NCBI GenBank assembly: GCA_947627745.1 | Contig: CANQXH010000008.1 | Location: 1-45,799, forward strand | DNA: 45,799 nucleotides | Direction: 5' to 3' | Origin: an uncultured Oscillospiraceae bacterium | Lineage (GTDB): Bacteria; Bacillota; Clostridia; Oscillospirales; Oscillospiraceae | In this document: positions 23,226 to 31,575 of the stretch, in pieces | Numbering within the stretch: the stretch's first letter is position 1 | Layout: each line of letters opens with the position of its first letter | Program-made: the position numbers and the translations under genes | The notes under the pieces: generated by a model | Database searches by the model: none | Told to the model about the DNA's origin: nothing | Seen by the model: the letters and a program-made list of their open reading frames with translations, nothing else

Positions 23226-25222
23226 TTTTTGCCCTAGCCGGAAATCAAAACTGCGGCAAAACGACCCTGTTCAACGCCCTCACCGGCTCCAATCAGCATG
23301 TGGGCAATTTCCCGGGGGTGACAGTGGATCAGAAGGAGGGGACCATCAAGGGTACGGACCACAAGGTGGTGGATCTGCCCGGCATCTATTCCCTCCGCCC
23401 CTACTCCCAGGAGGAGGTGGTGACCCGGGACTTCCTGCTAGAGCAGAAGCCCGACGGCATCATCAACATTCTGGACGCCACCAATATCGAGCGGAACCTG
23501 TATCTGACCTTGCAGCTTTTGGCCCTCCATATTCCCACGGTCATCGCCCTGAACATGATGGACGAGCTACGAGGCAACGGCGGCAGCGTGAACGTGGCAA
23601 AGATGGAGGCGGCCCTTGGGGTGCCGGTGGTGCCTATCTCCGCCGCCAAGAACGAGGGCATCTCCGAGCTGGTGGAGCGGGTCATCGCCACGGTCTCCGA
23701 TGGGACGCTGCCCAAAGTCCTGGACTTCTGTCCAGACGGCCCGGTCCACCGCTGCATCCACGCGGTGAGCCACATCATCGAGGACCACGCTCAGAAAATC
23801 GGCGTCTCCCGCCGGTTCTGCGCCACCAAGCTCATCGAGGGGGAGGACGCCCTGGCTGATCGCCTGGGTCTGAGCCAGAACGAAAAGGAACTCATCGAAC
23901 ATTCCATCATCGAGATGGAGTACGACTCCGGCCTGGACCGGAACGCGGCCCTGGCGGATATGCGCTACAACTTTATCGAAAAGGTCTGCGCCGATTGCGT
24001 CACCAAGGCGGAGGAGAGCGCCGAGCACCGCCGGAGTATGGCCATCGACGAGGTCCTGACCAACCGGTATCTGGCCATTCCGCTGTTCGTGGCCATCATG
24101 GGTGCGGTATTCTTCCTGACCTTCAATGTCTTTGGGGCCTGGTTGTCGGATCTGATGGAGTACGCCGTGGACGGTCTGGCGGCTTTCGTGGACCGGGCGC
24201 TGACGGCCTACGGCATCAACCCCGTGGTCCACAGCCTGGTCATCGACGGGATCTTCGCGGGGGTAGGCAGTGTGCTGAGCTTCCTGCCCCTGATCGTGAC
24301 GCTGTTTTTCTTCCTGTCCATTTTGGAGGACTCGGGCTATATGGCCCGGGTGGCCTTCGTCATGGATAAACTGCTGCGGAACCTGGGCCTCTCCGGCCGG
24401 AGCTTCGTGCCCATGCTCATCGGCTTTGGATGCTCTGTCCCCGCCATCATGGCGACGAGGACCCTGTCCTCCCAGCGGGACCGGAAAATGACCATTCTTC
24501 TGACGCCCTACATCAGCTGCTCCGCGAAGATTCCCATCTATACGGTCTTTTCCGCCGCCTTTTTCCCGGGCCATGAGCTGATCGTGATGTTCCTGCTCTA
24601 TTTTGGCGGGATGCTGGTGGGCGTTTTGGCGGCCCTGGCCCTGAACCGGTTCGTGTTCCGGGGCAAGCCCGTGCCCTTTGTCATGGAGCTGCCCAATTAC
24701 CGCCTGCCCTCGGCAAGGAGCGTGGGGCTGCTCATGTGGGAAAAAGCCCGGGATTTCTTGCAGCGGGCCTTTACCATCATCTTCCTGGCCACGGTACTGA
24801 TCTGGTTTTTGCAGACCTTTGACCTCCGGCTGAATCTGGTGGAGGACAGCGGGGACAGCATCCTGGCCGCCCTGGGCCGGCTAATCGCTCCCATTTTCGC
24901 CCCCCTGGGCTTCGGGGACTGGCGAACGGTGACGGCCTTGGTCTCCGGCTTCACCGCCAAGGAGGCGGTGGTCAGCACCTTCGGCGTGGTGCTGGGGGTG
25001 GGAACGGAGCAGCTCCGTCTGGCCCTGCAAACGCTGTTTACGACCCGCTCCGCCGCCAGCTTCTTGACCTTCTGCCTGCTCTATACCCCCTGCGTGGCGG
25101 CGGTGGCCACCATTCGCCGGGAGCTGGACAGCCGGGGAAAGACGCTGCTGGTGGTTCTGACCCAGTGCGCCGTAGCCTGGCTGGCGGCGTGGGTCGTCTA
25201 CCTGGTGGGGGGACTGCTGTGA
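23222..25222 (+). CDS. feoB: Ferrous iron transporter B
   Basis: FeoB brings Fe(II) across the inner membrane and is the main iron importer of many anaerobes. The N-terminal G domain is complete: G1 GNQNCGKT (7-14), G2 Thr in PGVTVDQ (31-37), G3 DLPG (51-54) and G4 NMMD (111-114). A helical GDI-like spacer follows (about 170-265), then the membrane part from about 285 with the two Gate motifs, including FLPLIVTLFFFLSILEDSGYMARVAFVMD and the later matching half with CPCVA-like LLYTPCVAAVATIRRE. The 666 residues are near the usual length. It overlaps feoA by 4 nt and the next small gene by 4 nt, so all three are coupled. Confidence 0.97.
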   Translation: MIFALAGNQNCGKTTLFNALTGSNQHVGNFPGVTVDQKEGTIKGTDHKVVDLPGIYSLRPYSQEEVVTRDFLLEQKPDGIINILDATNIERNLYLTLQLLALHIPTVIALNMMDELRGNGGSVNVAKMEAALGVPVVPISAAKNEGISELVERVIATVSDGTLPKVLDFCPDGPVHRCIHAVSHIIEDHAQKIGVSRRFCATKLIEGEDALADRLGLSQNEKELIEHSIIEMEYDSGLDRNAALADMRYNFIEKVCADCVTKAEESAEHRRSMAIDEVLTNRYLAIPLFVAIMGAVFFLTFNVFGAWLSDLMEYAVDGLAAFVDRALTAYGINPVVHSLVIDGIFAGVGSVLSFLPLIVTLFFFLSILEDSGYMARVAFVMDKLLRNLGLSGRSFVPMLIGFGCSVPAIMATRTLSSQRDRKMTILLTPYISCSAKIPIYTVFSAAFFPGHELIVMFLLYFGGMLVGVLAALALNRFVFRGKPVPFVMELPNYRLPSARSVGLLMWEKARDFLQRAFTIIFLATVLIWFLQTFDLRLNLVEDSGDSILAALGRLIAPIFAPLGFGDWRTVTALVSGFTAKEAVVSTFGVVLGVGTEQLRLALQTLFTTRSAASFLTFCLLYTPCVAAVATIRRELDSRGKTLLVVLTQCAVAWLAAWVVYLVGGLL

Positions 25223-25350
25223 ATATCGGAGATTATCTGATCTTGGCGGGAATCGTGGGCTACTGCCTGTTCCTTATCTTCCGGAAGAAAAAGCCCTCCT
25301 GCTCCGGCGACTGCGCCGGCTGCGCCCATTCCTGCGACAAGAAAAAATGA
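25219..25350 (+). CDS. FeoB-associated Cys-rich membrane peptide
   Basis: GTG 25219 overlaps the feoB stop and opens a 43-residue peptide. Residues 6-20 (YLILAGIVGYCLFLIF) form one membrane helix, followed by the basic RKKK and a Cys cluster CSGDCAGCAHSC, with four Cys plus one His that could bind iron or another metal on the cytoplasmic side. This layout matches the small FeoB-associated Cys-rich proteins often found in Firmicutes feo operons, which some authors place in the FeoC position. Its role is not established. The upstream longer frame (from 25165) lies inside feoB and is not the start. Confidence 0.88.
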   Translation: MNIGDYLILAGIVGYCLFLIFRKKKPSCSGDCAGCAHSCDKKK

Positions 25351-25355
25351 ACGTC

Positions 25356-25389
25356 AAATCCCCGCGCTTTGCGAAAAGCGCGGGGATTT
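25356..25389. terminator. Bidirectional terminator between feo and the minus-strand gene
   Basis: AAATCCCCGCGCTTT (25356-25370) and AAAGCGCGGGGATTT (25375-25389) form a perfect 15-bp stem with a 4-nt loop, placed between two convergent genes. Confidence 0.9.
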
Positions 25390-25419
25390 CATGTCGAATT
25401 TCGCCGGAAAGGCCCGGCA

Positions 25420-26229
25420 TTATTTCCCCAGCCGGTTCTCCTGACGGGAGGCCCAGCGGGCGAAGTAGGTCTTTCCGCCCTCCCGGGAGAGGATCCGCAA
25501 ATACTCTCTGGCCTTGGGCGTGTCCCCCCGGTTCATGGCGTCCTGAGCCAGAGCCTGGGCGGCGTCCATCCGCCGCAACAGGTAGGCAGCCTTCTCCATC
25601 TGCTCGGTCAGCCACTCCTGCTCCACCGGCTCGCCGGTGACGCAGGCGATCTGATTCCGGTGTAGCCGAAGGCTCTCCGCCAAATTGGCGGACAGGGCGG
25701 GCTTCGAGACCCTGGCGCCATTCACCACAGTTTCCAGACCGGCAGCCGCCTCCTCCGCCTTGGCCAGATCCCCGGCGCCCAGGGCGTAGCGGCAGTAGTT
25801 GTTGTAATATAGTCCCCGCAGGGCGATATCCTTTTGGCAGGGCTCCGCGTCCACCGGGCAGAGGGTCTGCATGGCGGTGAGGAAGTCCCCGTCGGCGGCG
25901 TAGCCGTCCGCCAGGTAGGACCGGGCCAGGACGTAGCCGGCGGTGTCCTTTTTCATCATTTCGGGAACCGTTTTGTATTTTTCCAGGAACTTTTTCGGGT
26001 CCATGTCCACATGGAGGATGCCCAGCGCCTTAGTGTTGCACTGGTTGGCGATCACGTTGCCCAGCAGCCGCGCCGCCACCAGGCCGATAGCCAGGGTGAG
26101 CAGGGACGCCAGAATGGGGATGTATATGGGATATGCCCGGTCTCGGATCCAAACCGCCACCGCCAGGACCAAAGCCGCCGCCGCGATGCCCAGGAACGCC
26201 AGTCGGCTCTTCCAAAAACCTCGGATCAT
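25420..26229 (-). CDS. Membrane-anchored protein with helical-repeat-like soluble part
   Basis: The 269-residue protein has two membrane segments near its N-terminus (about 10-27 and 34-60), with a charged hairpin turn between (WIRDRAYPIY), and then a long helical soluble region. That region is Ala- and Leu-rich with paired helices such as AGYVLARSYLADGYAADGDFLTAMQTL and NNYCRYALGAGDLAKAEEAAAGL, and ends AREYLRILSREGGKTYFARWA. The pattern is that of TPR-like repeats, although no strict TPR consensus is present. The helices would lie in the cytoplasm if both termini face in. No family name or function is recognised. It has a good promoter and ribosome site (GGAGGG, ATG 26229) and is convergent with the feo operon. 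Confidence 0.8.
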   Translation of the reverse strand: MIRGFWKSRLAFLGIAAAALVLAVAVWIRDRAYPIYIPILASLLTLAIGLVAARLLGNVIANQCNTKALGILHVDMDPKKFLEKYKTVPEMMKKDTAGYVLARSYLADGYAADGDFLTAMQTLCPVDAEPCQKDIALRGLYYNNYCRYALGAGDLAKAEEAAAGLETVVNGARVSKPALSANLAESLRLHRNQIACVTGEPVEQEWLTEQMEKAAYLLRRMDAAQALAQDAMNRGDTPKAREYLRILSREGGKTYFARWASRQENRLGK

Positions 26230-26263
26230 GCCGATCCCTCCTGTTTTTCAATGGAATAAGGTT

Positions 26264-26292
26264 ATTATACGCTATTAGCGGCGATTTTGCAA
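26264..26292 (-). promoter_or_regulatory. Sigma-A promoter of the membrane-anchored gene
   Basis: On the minus strand TTGCAA (26287-26292) and TATAAT (26264-26269) are spaced by 17 nt. In the rest of the gap (26293-26489) a TATAAT occurs on the plus strand at 26408-26413 without a good -35; it may start the next operon. Confidence 0.75.
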
Positions 26293-26489
26293 GATTGAAC
26301 GGGGATTTTGGCAAATTTTGTCCACGGCACAATTCTCTTTTAAAAAATGCATCACTTTTTGTCCTCCAAAACAAAAGAAAGGGGGTTCCTTTTTTGAAAA
26401 AATAAGTTATAATGAATATGTTTGAAGGAGCAGTTTCCGCTTTTCATGTGAATATTGCATAAATCCAAACAGAAAGCCGGTGAATCGCG

Positions 26490-27320
26490 ATGGTATGTAT
26501 AACAGCATTGATGGACAATCTGCCCTCCGAGAACAAGGCCCTCGTGAATGAGCATGGCCTGTCCTACCTGATCCAGCGGGGGGAGGAGCGCATCCTGTTC
26601 GACTGCGGCGCGGGGGAGGCCCCCTGGCGCAACGCCCACAAGCTGGGCCTGTCCGTATCCGAATTGGACGCTGTGGTTCTCAGTCACAGCCACTATGACC
26701 ATGCCGCCGGCTACCGGGACCTGCTGGAGCAGGGCGGCGGCAGTAACCTGCTCTATACCGGGCCCGACTTTTTCCAGCGGAAGTACGCTTTTGACGGCAG
26801 AAAATACACCGACCTCTCCTGCGGCTTTGGCGAGGCGTTCCTGTGGGCCCATCGGGTGCGCCGGGAGGTGGTCATGGACGTGACCGAGATCGCCCAGGGG
26901 ATCTATCTGGTGGCGGATTTCCCCCGAGTCCACGATTTTGAGACCATTCCGGAGCGGTTCGTCCGCAGGACGGCGGAGGGCTTCGCCCCCGATGATTTTC
27001 ACGATGAGATCTGCCTGGCCCTGGATGTGGGGGGCAAGCTGGCGGTGCTGGTGGGCTGTTCCCATCCCGGAATTCTGAATATGATCCGCCGGGTCCACTA
27101 CGCGCTGCAAATGCCCGTCTGGGCGGTGTTTGGCGGCACCCATCTGGTGGAGGCGGACAGCACTCGGGTGAAGGCCACCGTGGATGCCCTGAAGGACTGG
27201 GGTTTGGAGGTGCTGGGTCTAAGCCACTGCTCCGGCGAGAACGCCGAGTGCGCCATCCGGCAGGACCAAACCGTCCAGAGCTGCCACATGGCCGTGGGCG
27301 ACTGCGTCTTTTTCCCATGA
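26490..27320 (+). CDS. MBL-fold metallohydrolase (COG1237-like)
   Basis: The 276-residue protein has the metallo-beta-lactamase fold. The metal motif SHSHYDHAAG gives His66, His68, Asp70 and His71, the FDCGAG strand (37-42) comes before it, and VGCSHPGILNM (about 189-199) and FGGTHLVEA (about 214-222) supply later ligands. The 'CSHPGI' and 'GGTHL' pattern matches the group labelled 7,8-dihydropterin-6-yl-methyl-4-(beta-D-ribofuranosyl)aminobenzene 5'-phosphate synthase, whose real bacterial substrate is unknown. The ribosome site before ATG 26490 is weak (CCGGTGA). It lies 10 nt before the cdaR start, so the two are probably one transcript, which links it loosely to sugar-acid or glycerate use. 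Confidence 0.88.
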   Translation: MVCITALMDNLPSENKALVNEHGLSYLIQRGEERILFDCGAGEAPWRNAHKLGLSVSELDAVVLSHSHYDHAAGYRDLLEQGGGSNLLYTGPDFFQRKYAFDGRKYTDLSCGFGEAFLWAHRVRREVVMDVTEIAQGIYLVADFPRVHDFETIPERFVRRTAEGFAPDDFHDEICLALDVGGKLAVLVGCSHPGILNMIRRVHYALQMPVWAVFGGTHLVEADSTRVKATVDALKDWGLEVLGLSHCSGENAECAIRQDQTVQSCHMAVGDCVFFP

Positions 27321-27330
27321 GGTGACCGGA

Positions 27331-28470
27331 ATGCTTCTCGAATCCCTGGCAAACGAGCTGGTTTCCGTCACATCCGCCCTGGTCGGCGGCAGGACCATCA
27401 ATATCATGAACACGGAGGGCATCATCATTGCCTCCACGGAGACCGGGCGGATCGGAACCTTTCATCAGGGGGCCCTGGAGGCGGTCCGCACCGGAAAGAC
27501 GGTGAACATCCGAAAGGACCAGCTGCCCCTCTATCCCGGGGCAAAGGAAGGCTGCAATATGCCCCTCCGGGTCAGCGGCTCCATCATTGGCGTGGTGGGC
27601 ATTTACGGCGACCCGGGGGAGATCCAGCCCCTGGCCCATCTGTTGGAGGTATACGCCGCCAAGTATTACCAGCTGGAGGCCATGGCCAGTCCCCGCCTGG
27701 CGGAGAACGAGATGCGGGGCCGGATCCTCCGGTATCTGCTGGACGCCGGGGAGCCGTCTGTGACCAACGCCGTGGCGCTGATGACCTCTCACAAGATCCA
27801 GCTGTCCTTTCCCGTCACCGTGGCGTTGGTCTCCCGGCTGGACGGCGCGCCGGTCACCTATCCCCAGGAGCCCCTGGCGGGGATCCTTCAGGGCAAATAC
27901 CTCCATGCCCAGTCGGATGTGTGGGGGGTGGTGGACGACCGGCTGGTCCTGCTGATGAGCAGCCGCCCCGAATCGCTGGCCGGCCAGCTGACCGCCCCGG
28001 GCAGCCGGGAGGGAGAGCTACTGAAAACCTACCGGATCAGCTTTGGCGGCGTCTGCCGGGGGCTGCTGGACATCAGCTGGGCCTACAACCAGGCCCTGAT
28101 CCTGGACGCCACCTCTCCCGACGCCTGCAACGACATCCAGCAGTTCTCTACCTTGTGCCGGTACATGCTGGCCCACGCCGCCGTCACCGAGGCCCTTTTT
28201 TTGGAACCGTTGTATGAGCGGCTCTGCCGGGAATTTTCCCCGGAGGAGCGGAGGACCCTTTTAAAATGCGCCGAGTGCTACTATGACGCCGGCCGAGCGG
28301 TGAACAAGGCCGCCTCTGAGCTGTTCATCCACAAGAACACCCTCCAATACCGGATCCGGCGGCTGCAAAACGCTCTGGAGCTGGACCGGTGTGGGGATTT
28401 TCAGCGGGAGTATCTGATCCGGCTCCTGGCGGAGCTGTATAAGCGGAAACAGGGCCTGCGGGCTTTGTAA
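27331..28470 (+). CDS. cdaR: CdaR-family sugar-diacid/glycerate regulator
   Basis: The 379-residue protein has an N-terminal sugar-diacid recognition domain (GGRTINIMNTEGIIIASTETGRIGTFHQGA ... GCNMPLRVSGSIIGVVGIYGDP, about 15-100) and a C-terminal PucR-type helix-turn-helix with NKAASELFIHKNTLQYRIRRLQ (about 325-346). In Escherichia coli CdaR turns on galactarate, glucarate and glycerate genes; Bacillus YsfB is the Gram-positive relative. The genes right behind it, a GntP-type permease and a glycerate kinase, are just such targets. ATG 27331 has AGGTGA 4 nt upstream and is preferred to GTG 27322, which overlaps that ribosome site. Activation by glycerate or a sugar diacid is inference from the family and neighbours. 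Confidence 0.93.
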   Translation: MLLESLANELVSVTSALVGGRTINIMNTEGIIIASTETGRIGTFHQGALEAVRTGKTVNIRKDQLPLYPGAKEGCNMPLRVSGSIIGVVGIYGDPGEIQPLAHLLEVYAAKYYQLEAMASPRLAENEMRGRILRYLLDAGEPSVTNAVALMTSHKIQLSFPVTVALVSRLDGAPVTYPQEPLAGILQGKYLHAQSDVWGVVDDRLVLLMSSRPESLAGQLTAPGSREGELLKTYRISFGGVCRGLLDISWAYNQALILDATSPDACNDIQQFSTLCRYMLAHAAVTEALFLEPLYERLCREFSPEERRTLLKCAECYYDAGRAVNKAASELFIHKNTLQYRIRRLQNALELDRCGDFQREYLIRLLAELYKRKQGLRAL

Positions 28471-28496
28471 TAAAAATTTTTTAGGAGGTAGAAATC

Positions 28497-29852
28497 ATGC
28501 AAACGTTCTTACTGTTTGGCATCATCATCCTTGCGGTCGTATTGATGGTTCTTGCGATCTCCAAGTTGAAGATGCACCCGTTCATCGTCATGGTGGTCAT
28601 CGCCATGCTCGTGGGCCTGATCTGGGGCGCCATTTACCCGGACTCCGGGCTGACGCCGGTGGAAGTGGTCAACAAGGTCAAGAGCGGCTTCGGCAGCATC
28701 ATGACCAGCATCGGTATCGTCATCCTCTGCGGCACCATCATCGGTACCATTCTGGAGAAGACGGGCGCCGCCCTGACCATGGCCAACACCATTTTGAAGC
28801 TCGTCGGTGAGAAGAACAGCGTGGTCGCCATGGGCGCCGTAGGCTATGTCACCGGCATCCCCGTGTTCTGTGACTCCGGCTTCGTGGTCCTCTCTCCCAT
28901 CAGCCGGGCTCTGGCGGAGCAGTCCAACACCTCCCTGGCCGTGATGGCCACCGCCCTTTCCGGCGGCCTGTACGCCACCCACTGCCTGGTGCCGCCCACG
29001 CCCGGCCCCATCGCCATGGCCGGCACGCTGAACGCCGACCTGGGCCTGACCATTTTGGTGGGCCTGCTGGTCTCCATCCCCGCCACCGCCGTGGCCATTA
29101 TCTACGCCAAGAAGGTGGCCAGCACCGTCAAGATTCCCGCCAACTCCGAGTACACCCTGGAGCAGTTGAAGGAAAAGTACGGCAAGCTGCCCACCCCGCT
29201 GCAGAGCTTTGCGCCGCTGCTGCTGCCCATCATCCTGATCGCCATCGCCTCCATCGTGGACTTCCCCAGCAAGCCTCTGGGCACCGGCGTTGTCTATCAG
29301 ATCATCATGTTCATCGGTAATCCTGTGGTCGCCCTGATGCTGGGCGTGTTCCTGGCCATGACCCTGATCCCCAAGCAGGAGAAGGAAAACACCCTGAAAT
29401 GGGTCACGCAGGGCGTTGTGGATTCCGCCGCCATTTTGGCCATCACCGGCGCCGGCGGCTCCTTCGGCGAGATCCTGAAGGCCCTGCCTATCGCCGATTC
29501 CGTTGGCGGGCTGGTCAATACCGGCCTGGGCGTGCTGATTCCCTTCATCATCGCCATGATCCTGAAGCTGGCCATGGGCGCTTCCACCGTCGCCATGATC
29601 ACCACCGCGGGCATGATGGCGCCTATGATGGAGACCATGGGCCTTACCAGTCCCTTGGCCAAAGTCCTGGTGGTCCTTGCCATCGGCGCCGGCTCCATGG
29701 TGGCCTCTCACGCCAACGACTCCTACTTCTGGGTGGTCTCCCAGTTCTCCGACATGAAGACCGAGGAAGCCTACAAGTGCCAGACCGGCATGACCGCCGT
29801 GATGGGTATCACGGTCATCATTGTGGTGTTTATCGTTTCTCTGTTCGTGTAA
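28497..29852 (+). CDS. GntP-family gluconate/glycerate permease
   Basis: This 451-residue integral membrane protein has about 12 hydrophobic segments. Family motifs include KLKMHPFIVMVVIAMLVG near the N-terminus, GFGSIMTSIGIVILCGTIIG, the signature GIPVFCDSGFVVLSPI (about 120-135) and HCLVPPTPGPIAMAGTL (about 162-178), and the C-terminal ASHANDSYFWVVSQF (about 402-416). GntP carriers bring in gluconate, glycerate or similar acids with protons. Lying between cdaR and a glycerate kinase it most probably carries glycerate or a related acid. ATG 28497 has AGGAGG 8 nt upstream, 26 nt after the cdaR stop. Confidence 0.94.
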   Translation: MQTFLLFGIIILAVVLMVLAISKLKMHPFIVMVVIAMLVGLIWGAIYPDSGLTPVEVVNKVKSGFGSIMTSIGIVILCGTIIGTILEKTGAALTMANTILKLVGEKNSVVAMGAVGYVTGIPVFCDSGFVVLSPISRALAEQSNTSLAVMATALSGGLYATHCLVPPTPGPIAMAGTLNADLGLTILVGLLVSIPATAVAIIYAKKVASTVKIPANSEYTLEQLKEKYGKLPTPLQSFAPLLLPIILIAIASIVDFPSKPLGTGVVYQIIMFIGNPVVALMLGVFLAMTLIPKQEKENTLKWVTQGVVDSAAILAITGAGGSFGEILKALPIADSVGGLVNTGLGVLIPFIIAMILKLAMGASTVAMITTAGMMAPMMETMGLTSPLAKVLVVLAIGAGSMVASHANDSYFWVVSQFSDMKTEEAYKCQTGMTAVMGITVIIVVFIVSLFV

Positions 29853-29865
29853 TTCCATATTTCGA

Positions 29866-29891
29866 GCCGCCGCGCCGGCTGGCGCGGCGGC
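29866..29891 (+). terminator. Terminator or attenuator between permease and kinase
   Basis: GCCGCCGCGCC (29866-29876) pairs perfectly with GGCGCGGCGGC (29881-29891), loop GGCT, followed by CTTTCC. The T run is weak, so partial read-through into the kinase gene is likely. Confidence 0.7.
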
Positions 29892-29930
29892 CTTTCCGTA
29901 TTTGTCCATTGATCGAGAGGAGCTGAAAAT

Positions 29931-31163
29931 ATGACTTTGCGTCAGGATGCGGAGCAGATCATCCGCTCCGCGCTCCAAGCCGCCATGCCGGATACCGCCG
30001 TAAAGAAGGCCTTGGCCTCCGCGGCCTTCGGCCCCGGGAAGCTGATCCTGATCGCCGCCGGGAAAGCCGCCTGGCAGATGGCCAGCGCCGCTGTGGCGGA
30101 GCTGGGCAGCCGGATCGACAGCGGCGTGGTGGTGACGAAATACGGCCACAGCAACGGCCCCCTGGGTAGCCTCTCTATTTTTGAGGCCGGCCATCCGGTG
30201 CCGGATGAAAACTCCTACCGGGCCACCCAGGCCGCCATCGACGCCGTCACGAGGCTGTCGGAGCGGGATACGGTGCTGTTCCTTCTCTCCGGCGGCGGCT
30301 CGGCCCTGTTTGAAAAGCCTCTGATCCCACCGGAGGACCTGACCCGGCTGACCCAGGAGCTGCTCTCCTGCGGGGCGGAGATCACGGAGATGAACACCGT
30401 CCGCAAGCGGTTCTCCGCCGTGAAGGGCGGGAAATTCGCGGCCCTCTGCGCCCCTGCACGGGTCTATTCCGTGGTGCTGTCGGATATCATTGGGGATCCG
30501 CTGGATATGATCGCCTCGGGCCCGGCCTATCCCGACTCCGCCACCTCCGCCCAGGCCTGGGACGTGGTCAAGCAGTACGGCCTGACCCTGACCCCCCAAA
30601 TGCGGGAGCTGCTGGATCAGGAGACGCCCAAGCGCCTGGACAATGTGCAGACCCGGATCACCGGCTCCGTGCGGCAGCTCTGCGCCGCGGCGGAGAAAAC
30701 CTGCCGGGAGCTGGGCTACCGGCCCACGGTACTCACCGCCAGCCTGTCCTGTACGGCCCGGGACGCCGGTGTGATGCTGTCCAACATCGCCCAGTACTAC
30801 CGGGACAGCCCGGAGAGCCTGGCCTTTATCGCCGGCGGGGAGACGGTGGTCCACCTGACCGGCCACGGCAAGGGCGGCCGGAACCAGGAGCTGGCACTGG
30901 CGGCGGCCCCCGGCATCGCGGGGATTCCCGGGGCGGCGGTATTCTCCTTAGGTTCCGACGGCACCGACGGCCCCACCGACGCCGCCGGTGGCTATGTGGA
31001 CAGCGCCACAGCGGAAAATCTGAAAGGGCAGGGGATCGACGTCTTCTCCGTCCTTCAGAACAACGACGCCTACCACGCCCTGGAAAAAAGCGGCGGCCTG
31101 CTGAAAACCGGCCCCACCGGCACCAACGTCAACGACATATCTGTCCTGCTGCTGAAAAAATAG
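29931..31163 (+). CDS. Glycerate 2-kinase (DUF4147/MOFRL family)
   Basis: The enzyme phosphorylates glycerate with ATP, giving 2-phosphoglycerate for lower glycolysis in the MOFRL family. The N-terminal DUF4147 domain includes AAGKAAWQMA (42-51), EAGHPVPDENS (about 85-95) and LLSGGGSALFEKP (118-130), then KRFSAVKGG (catalytic Lys region). The C-terminal MOFRL domain has GGRNQELALAAA, SLGSDGTDGPTDAAGG and GPTGTNVNDI. At 410 residues it is slightly short of the usual 420-450. ATG 29931 follows GAGGAGCTG. It completes a regulator-permease-kinase set for taking up and using glycerate. Confidence 0.93.
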   Translation: MTLRQDAEQIIRSALQAAMPDTAVKKALASAAFGPGKLILIAAGKAAWQMASAAVAELGSRIDSGVVVTKYGHSNGPLGSLSIFEAGHPVPDENSYRATQAAIDAVTRLSERDTVLFLLSGGGSALFEKPLIPPEDLTRLTQELLSCGAEITEMNTVRKRFSAVKGGKFAALCAPARVYSVVLSDIIGDPLDMIASGPAYPDSATSAQAWDVVKQYGLTLTPQMRELLDQETPKRLDNVQTRITGSVRQLCAAAEKTCRELGYRPTVLTASLSCTARDAGVMLSNIAQYYRDSPESLAFIAGGETVVHLTGHGKGGRNQELALAAAPGIAGIPGAAVFSLGSDGTDGPTDAAGGYVDSATAENLKGQGIDVFSVLQNNDAYHALEKSGGLLKTGPTGTNVNDISVLLLKK

Positions 31164-31168
31164 GAATC

Positions 31169-31189
31169 GGCCCCGCCTCCGGCGGGGCC
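31169..31189 (+). terminator. Terminator of the glycerate operon
   Basis: GGCCCCGCC (31169-31177) pairs with GGCGGGGCC (31181-31189), loop TCC, followed by ATGCTTTT. Confidence 0.8.
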
Positions 31190-31237
31190 ATGCTTTTAAA
31201 AAATAAAGTATATTAAAATAAATATTCGTGCAAAGTA

Positions 31238-31266
31238 TTGCTTTTTTCGTGCGGATGGAATATACT
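31238..31266 (+). promoter_or_regulatory. Sigma-A promoter of the toxin-antitoxin pair
   Basis: TTGCTT (31238-31243) and TATACT (31261-31266) are spaced by 17 nt. No obvious palindromic operator is seen, although RelB-type regulation would be expected. Confidence 0.7.
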
Positions 31267-31296
31267 ATAACCACCAGCAGGAAAGGAGATGATCGT

Positions 31297-31575
31297 ATGG
31301 CTGGCACTACAACGAATATCAGTATCCGCATGGATACCGATCTGAAGGCACAGGCCGATGCCCTTTTTGCGGAGCTGGGCATGAATCTGTCCACTGCTTT
31401 CAACATTTTTGTCCGTCAGTCCCTGCGTGAGGGCCGAATTCCGTTTGATATCTCCCTGAACACGCCCAACAAGGAAACGATTGCCGCCATGTTGGAAGCG
31501 GAACGGATCGCGAAAGACCCGTCCGTGAAAGGCTACACCGATCTTGACGAGCTGTTTGCCGATTTGAAAAAATGA
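31297..31575 (+). CDS. relB: RelB/DinJ-family antitoxin
   Basis: The 92-residue protein starts with a ribbon-helix-helix region, TTTNISIRMDTDLKAQADALFAELGMNLSTAFNIFVRQSLREGRIPFDI, which is the RelB/DinJ consensus for DNA binding and dimer formation. The C-terminal half (KETIAAMLEAERIAKDPSVKGYTDLDELFADLKK) is the disordered-to-helical part that covers the toxin. ATG 31297 has AAAGGAG 9 nt upstream; the earlier in-frame ATG at 31228 lies upstream of the -10 box. The stop overlaps the toxin start by 4 nt (ATGA). Codons are less GC-rich than in neighbouring core genes, fitting a mobile toxin-antitoxin pair. Confidence 0.94.
   Translation: MAGTTTNISIRMDTDLKAQADALFAELGMNLSTAFNIFVRQSLREGRIPFDISLNTPNKETIAAMLEAERIAKDPSVKGYTDLDELFADLKK

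Noticed and set aside
28509-30866. 785-codon open frame on the minus strand over the permease and kinase genes
   Set aside because: The predicted protein is almost only Gly, His, Asp and Gln, the usual antisense shadow of GC-rich genes, and it spans two real genes and a terminator.
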